Below are positions 56,501-62,500 of a stretch of 64,000 nt of DNA, in pieces. How positions within the stretch are numbered: position 1 is the first letter of the stretch; each line of letters opens with the position of its first letter. Where the stretch lies: contig OW203744.1 in NCBI GenBank assembly GCA_934045075.1, positions 5,134,795 to 5,198,794 on the forward strand. The letters are read 5' to 3'. A program made the translations under genes and the position numbers. The DNA is from Yponomeuta sedellus (Eukaryota > Arthropoda > Insecta > Lepidoptera > Yponomeutidae). The notes below the pieces were generated by a model. It made no database searches, was not told the origin of the DNA, and saw only the letters and a list, made by a program, of their open reading frames with translations.

Positions 56501-59500
56501 ACCCTCCGGAGGACACGGGGGAGGGAGGTGGTGAATGCTCATGCATAACAGCACGGACCCGGCCGTGCTGCCAATGTGGGACTCACAAGAAGTGCGCCTA
56601 CCCACTAAACACCACCTTGGGGCTAGTTTTGGTCCTAAGGACCCCTAAACCGACATCGGAGCGACCCCCTCGAGGCCGAGGACGGGTGCGCAGCGGAGCT
56701 CCCTAAATGAAGCGTCCGCTTAGAAGGTTAGCTACAGCTGCTAGGAGAGAATAGTGTCACCACAAGCGGGGACACTAGCGGGCGGGGGCTGTGTCTGCCT
56801 GGGACCGAGCCTCTAGTAAGTGGTCCAGTTCAGAACAGAGTTCATCGTGAGGGAGAATACAATAAAGAGAGGGACCGGGGAGTACGAAATAGTTTAATTA
56901 AACGAGACTAGAGAGCATATCGCTATGCTCGGCAAGAGCGATAAGACGCTCAGCGGGGGAGGTGGCGGCGCGCAGCTTGCCCGCCAGTTTAGAGATCTCC
57001 GCCAGATCAATATTATTGATGGCAGCACTGATCAGCCTAAGGTCGTCAGCTGTCTGAGACCTATCTGAGGGGGGATTTGCCTGAGTGGCCGCTACGGGCT
57101 CGGCTGTAGCGGGGGGACTAGGTCGGGGGCCCCATGCGGGGGTCGGTGGGGGGCTAGGTTTGGCACTGGGGCGGCCTAGGGGTGGGAATGCAGGGGTATT
57201 CAGTGCGGGAACTGATTTCCTCTGAGCGAAGGGGGCCTTGGGAGCCTTAGCGGCGGAGGGGCGGGGGGCACGCGGGCACCCCCGGTAATTGGCCGTATGG
57301 CCGGACTGATTGCACAGTACGCAAGCCGGAGGAACTTCCGAGTCGCGAGTGCGCAAGCACTCCGCAGTGGCGTGAGGCTCTAGGCACTTCACGCATCTGG
57401 GAGGAGCGGAGCAGTTTGCCGCCGCGTGGCCATAAAGCTGGCAGCGGTGGCATTGGCCGGGGTGGCCCCGCCTATGGGGCTTCTCGACTTTAATATTCGA
57501 GAGGCCACAAACTGTGGGAACTCCCGAGAAGATGGAGCGGGCTTGGGGGGAATTGGTGAGTACCACCAAGGCCAGGGGGAAGGACTTCCCGCGGCTGCTG
57601 TGCATGGGATACACAGCCTCGACGGGATGACCTTGGGAGATAAGGTCATCCCTGATGGCGTCCTTGGATAGTTCCGTCGGAACGCCACGAAGGACAGCCC
57701 GCACCTTGCGCTCCTCGGGAAGCGCATAGGTGTGGTAGGGGATTTTATTGAGGGTAAGGAGCTTAGTAAGACTCCTGAAGTTGTCGGTGGTGGCGGTCTC
57801 GATGACGATGCTATCGCCAACATTCCGGGCCTTGGTAGTATGGACATTATTGTCCTTACAAAGTTTGGAAAGATTGGTCCATGCGGACTTGTCCCGTAGG
57901 TACACGGGAGGTGGGGACTTTGCCTTCGGAGGCTGGGGGGAAGACCGTGCGAACGATCCTGTCGGTACGGGGACGTCGATATCCATGAGGGGGGGTATCG
58001 TAGCGGGGGAGGGGGGCGTGGAAGCCGCGGGGGAGGGGGGCGCGGGAGCCGCGGGGGAGGAGGGGGCGGCAGAGAAAGCCGCAAGGGAAGGGGGCGCGGA
58101 AGCCGCGGGAGAGGAAGGGGCGGAGGCCGCGGGGGAGGCTGAAACCTCAGAGGACGGGCAGGGAGTCCTTTTAGAAGTGGCAAGCTTACGCTGCCTCTTC
58201 TTGCGGCGAGAGACCGAAGTAAAAGCATCGGTGAGGGTGCTAGTCTCGGAGTAGGGAGAGCTCCCTGAGAGGTCGGACCGCGATTTAGAACGCTTCCGTG
58301 CGTGGGAGGCGGGGGAGTCCGAGACAGACTCGGTATCCATAAGGGAAGGGGCGTGGGTCTCGGGAGAGACCGGAATAATGACGGGGGCAGGGGGAGACTC
58401 AGGAGAGTCCGGGATCGCAACAGGGGCGGGGGACTCAGGGGAGTCCTTCGAGAAGTTTTCGATAAACAATTTATAGTCGTCCCAAAGGCCACGACTTGTC
58501 ATGAAATCGACGTACACCGAGAGGCTATGTTGGGGTTCCATAGTGGCAGACGGGGCTGCCGGTTCCCCTGCCAGTGGCAGGGGAGCGGGAGATAATGAAA
58601 GTTTAGACGTAATGCCTAGCAATTACGTGACAAGAAAATAGAAAAACAATAGAAGCAAAGCGGGGAGTAATACCTAGTATAAACCTAGGCACTTACTTGA
58701 CCAATCCGGCAGGACGGAGCACTCGAACTCTGAAAAAGATAGAGGTGTGTATTAGTATACAGTACGCAAAACTCGCCGGCAATGCACGGGCGCACTGTGC
58801 ACGCGAGCGAGTGGCCGACAGCGGAGAGGGACGCGCGATGCGACCGCTCTCGACGCTGGTAAACGAACTGTGTGACTGACAATAAAAAATGCGCTCAATT
58901 TATGCAGAAAAATACAATCGTAGCTTGGTGTTGTTGTAACGAGATGAACATAATAGGTGTGGCTCACAAAAACGCGAGAGCGAGATAGCGCTGCCGCACC
59001 GTTCTAACTATTCAATACAAAGTTTGAATTTACATCATTTAGATTTCTTTGATTAAAAGTATGCAATTCGAAAGAAAATTTGTTCACAATTCCAATGGTG
59101 TAAGTTTCATTACGCTAACTTTAACAGTTTGGGAGTTATTGAGCAAAATGTACTACGAACTTTCAACACTACTTTTTTTTTTTTTTCCATGAAATACATA
59201 AAAAATTTAACATTATACCTATTTACATTTGTTTGTTTTCATGAACTCTTCAGTATAAAACCATTTATTTGCATTTTCCAATTATAACTTTGAAGATATT
59301 AGGCTTTAAACATTGCAAACTTTGAACAGCTTTAATTGGTAGAAAAATGTAACAATTTTCAGATATTTTTAGCTTATTCACTAGATATTAACATTCTTTA
59401 CGTAAACAACGTACATTTTTGTAAAATTTTCCAAATTAAAGTGCTGAAATAAGCCTCTAAAGTTTCTCCATACAAACTTTAACATCGATTTTCTCCTAGT

Positions 59501-62500
59501 AAACGTAGGCCGATCATCATCAAATTTTACAAATATACTAAACAAAACACGCTTAATCAAACTACGTTCTTAAATTTTAATTTACGTGCAAATTTTAAAC
59601 GTAGAAGACTTACTCAAGGGATTTGCATAAAAGTCGAAGCGCCAGCCCGCGCGCGCCACTCAGCGATCGACCGGCATTGGAAGCAGACGCGTCCATGCGG
59701 CCGTTTTCAATACTTGTTATCGCTGGGTCAGACTTGTCCCAAGTCTTTAAACTATGGGAGCACCGGCCGGTCTGCGAGACAAACAGCTCTTTTCAGAGCT
59801 ATGGTACTTCGAGTTTCTTTTATTGGTTGGACGTCAATAAATGCTGCATAAGGAATCCCAGGTACACGTCGACGGCGTGGGATGACTTATGCATACTTGT
59901 TTTATTTATTCCCTCATATAAATATTATATTTACTTATCTATATGGGCCCTGGGTACTTTAAGGCTGCTTTGCTTACAAATTATCTTAGGATTAAGAATG
60001 AAATACAATGAATTTTTCCTAGTTGTAAGTTTGATCGGCTTTCTAGGCTTAAGTTTTATGCATTAAGTGCTTTTAGGTTTAAGGCTTTCATTTATGCATG
60101 TATTTATTTAACTCTTTATTTATTAGCGCACCCTATTTTTATTATTGCTTCTATCTAAACCTATATATATCTAGATTTTAAGGCTTGCATGGTACTAACG
60201 CTTGTGAATTGTAGACACAATGTTTTGCAAACTAGGTCTTGGATATGCTTTATTTTATGCGCGTTATTGTATCTAGTTTTAAGGCATGCATGGCACTACC
60301 GCATGTAAATTGTAGACGCAATGCTTTGCAAACTAGGTCCTGGATATGCTTTATCTATGTATGCATCTATTAACCTACTGCAGGACCTAGATTAGAGTAG
60401 GCTTCGTCGAGGTTAGGTTTTCAAAAACTTGACAAAATACCTAGATGACTCTAGGCGCACGCGTCGCTGGTGGCCGCTCACATCTGTGTGCGTGAGTCAC
60501 CACGTCAGTGTATGCGTTTATTGCCTTTACTGCGCGCCGCCACGCGTTTATGGCAGAGAGTTGTAAAAGCCCAAAACTAGACAATGGGCCTCGCACCGAA
60601 TGTTCGTCTAAATGCAAACAAAAGAAATCGAGCAAAACAAGGTCATAAATCTTTTAAAGCAAATTAACTTTTGTAAAATCCAAGGCAAAAATAAAAACCT
60701 ATTTACCCTAACACACATAATACCTAACTACATAATACTACTCTTACCTAAAGTACATACTAACATCAAACTGGCGTTGCTCGATAACAACTTTGTTGTC
60801 CGTCTGTCCGTCCGTCCGTCCGTCTGTCAAGACCCTTTTTCTCAGGAACGCGTGGAGGTATGAAGCTGAAATTTATATCAATTACTCAGGTCTACTGTCC
60901 CTTGAAGCTGTGAAAAAATCAAACTTCTAAGCCAACGCAATCAAAAGATACAGCCGTTTATGCCGCAAATTTTCGACACTTGCAAGGGAATCAAAACCTA
61001 CAGGGTGCTTCCCGTGAACTCAGAATCTTGAAATTTGGTACGAAGCAACGTCTTATAGCATAGATAAAGGAAAAATTACGAAAACCATAAATTTTTAGTT
61101 ACATCACATAATATATATTTTTTTAATAATTTTAAACTTACTACCCATTTCCTCATAAACGCGTAGAGGTATTAAATTGAAATTCATACCAAATACTCAG
61201 GTCTATAATACAGGTTTGTACGGAACCCTCGGTGCGCGAGTCTGACTCGCACTTGGCCGGTTTTTTTTCTTTTCCATTTTCTTCAGTTTTTATTCATACT
61301 CCAATTTTCATCTGCAGTACCTAGTTTGCGTACATTCGTCGTCGTCGTCGTCGTCATGCTACTAGTCCACTGATAAACATAGCCCTCCCCTAAAGAGCGC
61401 CACGTTGTGCTATCATATTGTGCGTTCATTCAGGTAACTATAATTTGGTACAGTCTGTACTAGGCAATTTTACTACGTGCAAGGTTCGTTTCCTGCAGCT
61501 GGAGCGTCTGCCATCAACTTTGTATAAATGTGATGTTTGGCCATAAAACATCTTTATCAGCGACGTCACGAATCAACAGGGGCTCACTGCAGATTTTTCT
61601 TTCAGCAAATATACTGATGCACTGAATAAAAAAATGTACGATAAAAAAGGAAATTACACGGATATTGCTTATCCACGCAATTTCTAGCACTGATGTCCCT
61701 GAACGTCTTAGACACACGTCTTAACGTGCCTTGCGAAGCGCTCGGAAACAATGCCAGTGGTGAACCATCCTGCACCTTACCGCGCCTGTTGTTGCTTAAC
61801 TCAAGTAGAGTCAATAGAAGACTTCAATAGAGTCATACATATTAGTCCAGTAATAGCCATTTCATTCACACATCGGTAGCCTTTTTACTTAGATTATTAC
61901 CTATTTTTTTGAATTCCGTCACAGATACATATAACAGATTAGTATCCCCCCAATTTATGTCGACTTTTAAAAGTTTAAATATGGAACTCACCGCGTAATT
62001 TTGCCGCTTATTCCGCTCAAAGAAATTTGCGCTAAGTTCACACTGGCTGTTTAGAAACTCACATTTCCGCAGCATATATTGTAATTAGTTTTTTTACACA
62101 CAACTTTCACAGCTGCCAGTTGTTCTATTTTTAAAGTTCATTCCGGCCCTTAGGTGGGAAGTAATTTGAATGAATTTTTCCCTCTCTAGGGAGGGAAGCA
62201 GCATTTTTAACCTAATAATCAGATCAAAACAACACTACTTTCCAAGTATAAAAAATGAAAAATTCTTTTCAATATGGCGGATGACAAGGCTGTAGTTACA
62301 ATTTTGCCCACCTGAACAGATAACTGCCACCAAGTTAAGCGTTTTCCCAGTCGTCTAACAACTTCTCTATTCAACTACGCCATTGGACCTCAGATAAAAT
62401 CAACGCTGAAACACGAGAGATCGAATGAAAATCCGGCTTCTACTGGTTCATACTGGTTTGGTTCATTAGCGTTCAGATGTTAAAATCTTGACGTCGTTTT

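Larger units (their letters stand above)
56460..58872 (-). mobile_element. nested LINE with ORF1 only, full length
   Basis: A 2413-bp element inserted in the right LTR of the BEL, in the same orientation. It starts CACAGTTCGTTTACCAGC (minus strand), has about 330 bp of 5' leader, one Gag-like ORF1 (58541-56898), a 437-bp 3' end, and a poly-A of 26 (T-run 56460-56485). TGACTGACAATA occurs at both junctions (56448-56459 and 58873-58884): a 12-bp target duplication. There is no endonuclease or reverse transcriptase, so it depends on another LINE. The Gag type is that of Jockey-clade elements. The leader contains a candidate acceptor (CTTTTTCAG) and donor (CAAGTAAGT), significance unknown. Confidence 0.9.
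48608..60789 (-). mobile_element. BEL/Pao LTR retrotransposon, near intact, with a nested LINE
   Basis: 12,182 bp including the nested LINE; about 9.76 kb without it. Minus-strand order from the right: 5' LTR (60789-58885 plus 56459-56319, split by the LINE), tRNA-Tyr primer site, gag (56252-54579), pol (54569-50688), polypurine tract, 3' LTR (50652-48608). The LTRs begin TGTTATCG and end CCCCTATA, a non-CA end, and this is supported by the 5-bp target duplication ACTTT. As far as I can see the two LTRs differ only by one T in a T-run, so the insertion is very recent. There is no envelope gene. It inserted in an older repeat within the GMP reductase intron, in antisense. Confidence 0.93.
48556..61261 (+). 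repeat. host repeat split by the BEL element
   Basis: TAGGGTTCCGTGCCTCAAAA...CCTTATAGGATCACTTT (left of the BEL) continues at 60795 with GTTGTCCGTCTGTCCGTC, CTCAGGAACGCGTGGAGGTA and ends GCGAGTCTGACTCGCACTTGG. Without the insertion it forms one repeat of about 510 bp. It is a repeat type I know to be abundant in lepidopteran genomes (the TACGGAACCCTCGGTGCGCG end). Confidence 0.75.

Noticed and set aside
57748..58254. 168-codon plus-strand open frame rich in Gly/Glu/Ala
   Set aside because: It is the antisense of the Pro/Ala-rich part of ORF1.
57389..58492. 367-codon minus-strand open frame rich in Pro/Leu/Arg
   Set aside because: It overlaps LINE ORF1 in another frame and reflects its GC-rich low complexity; no domain is visible.
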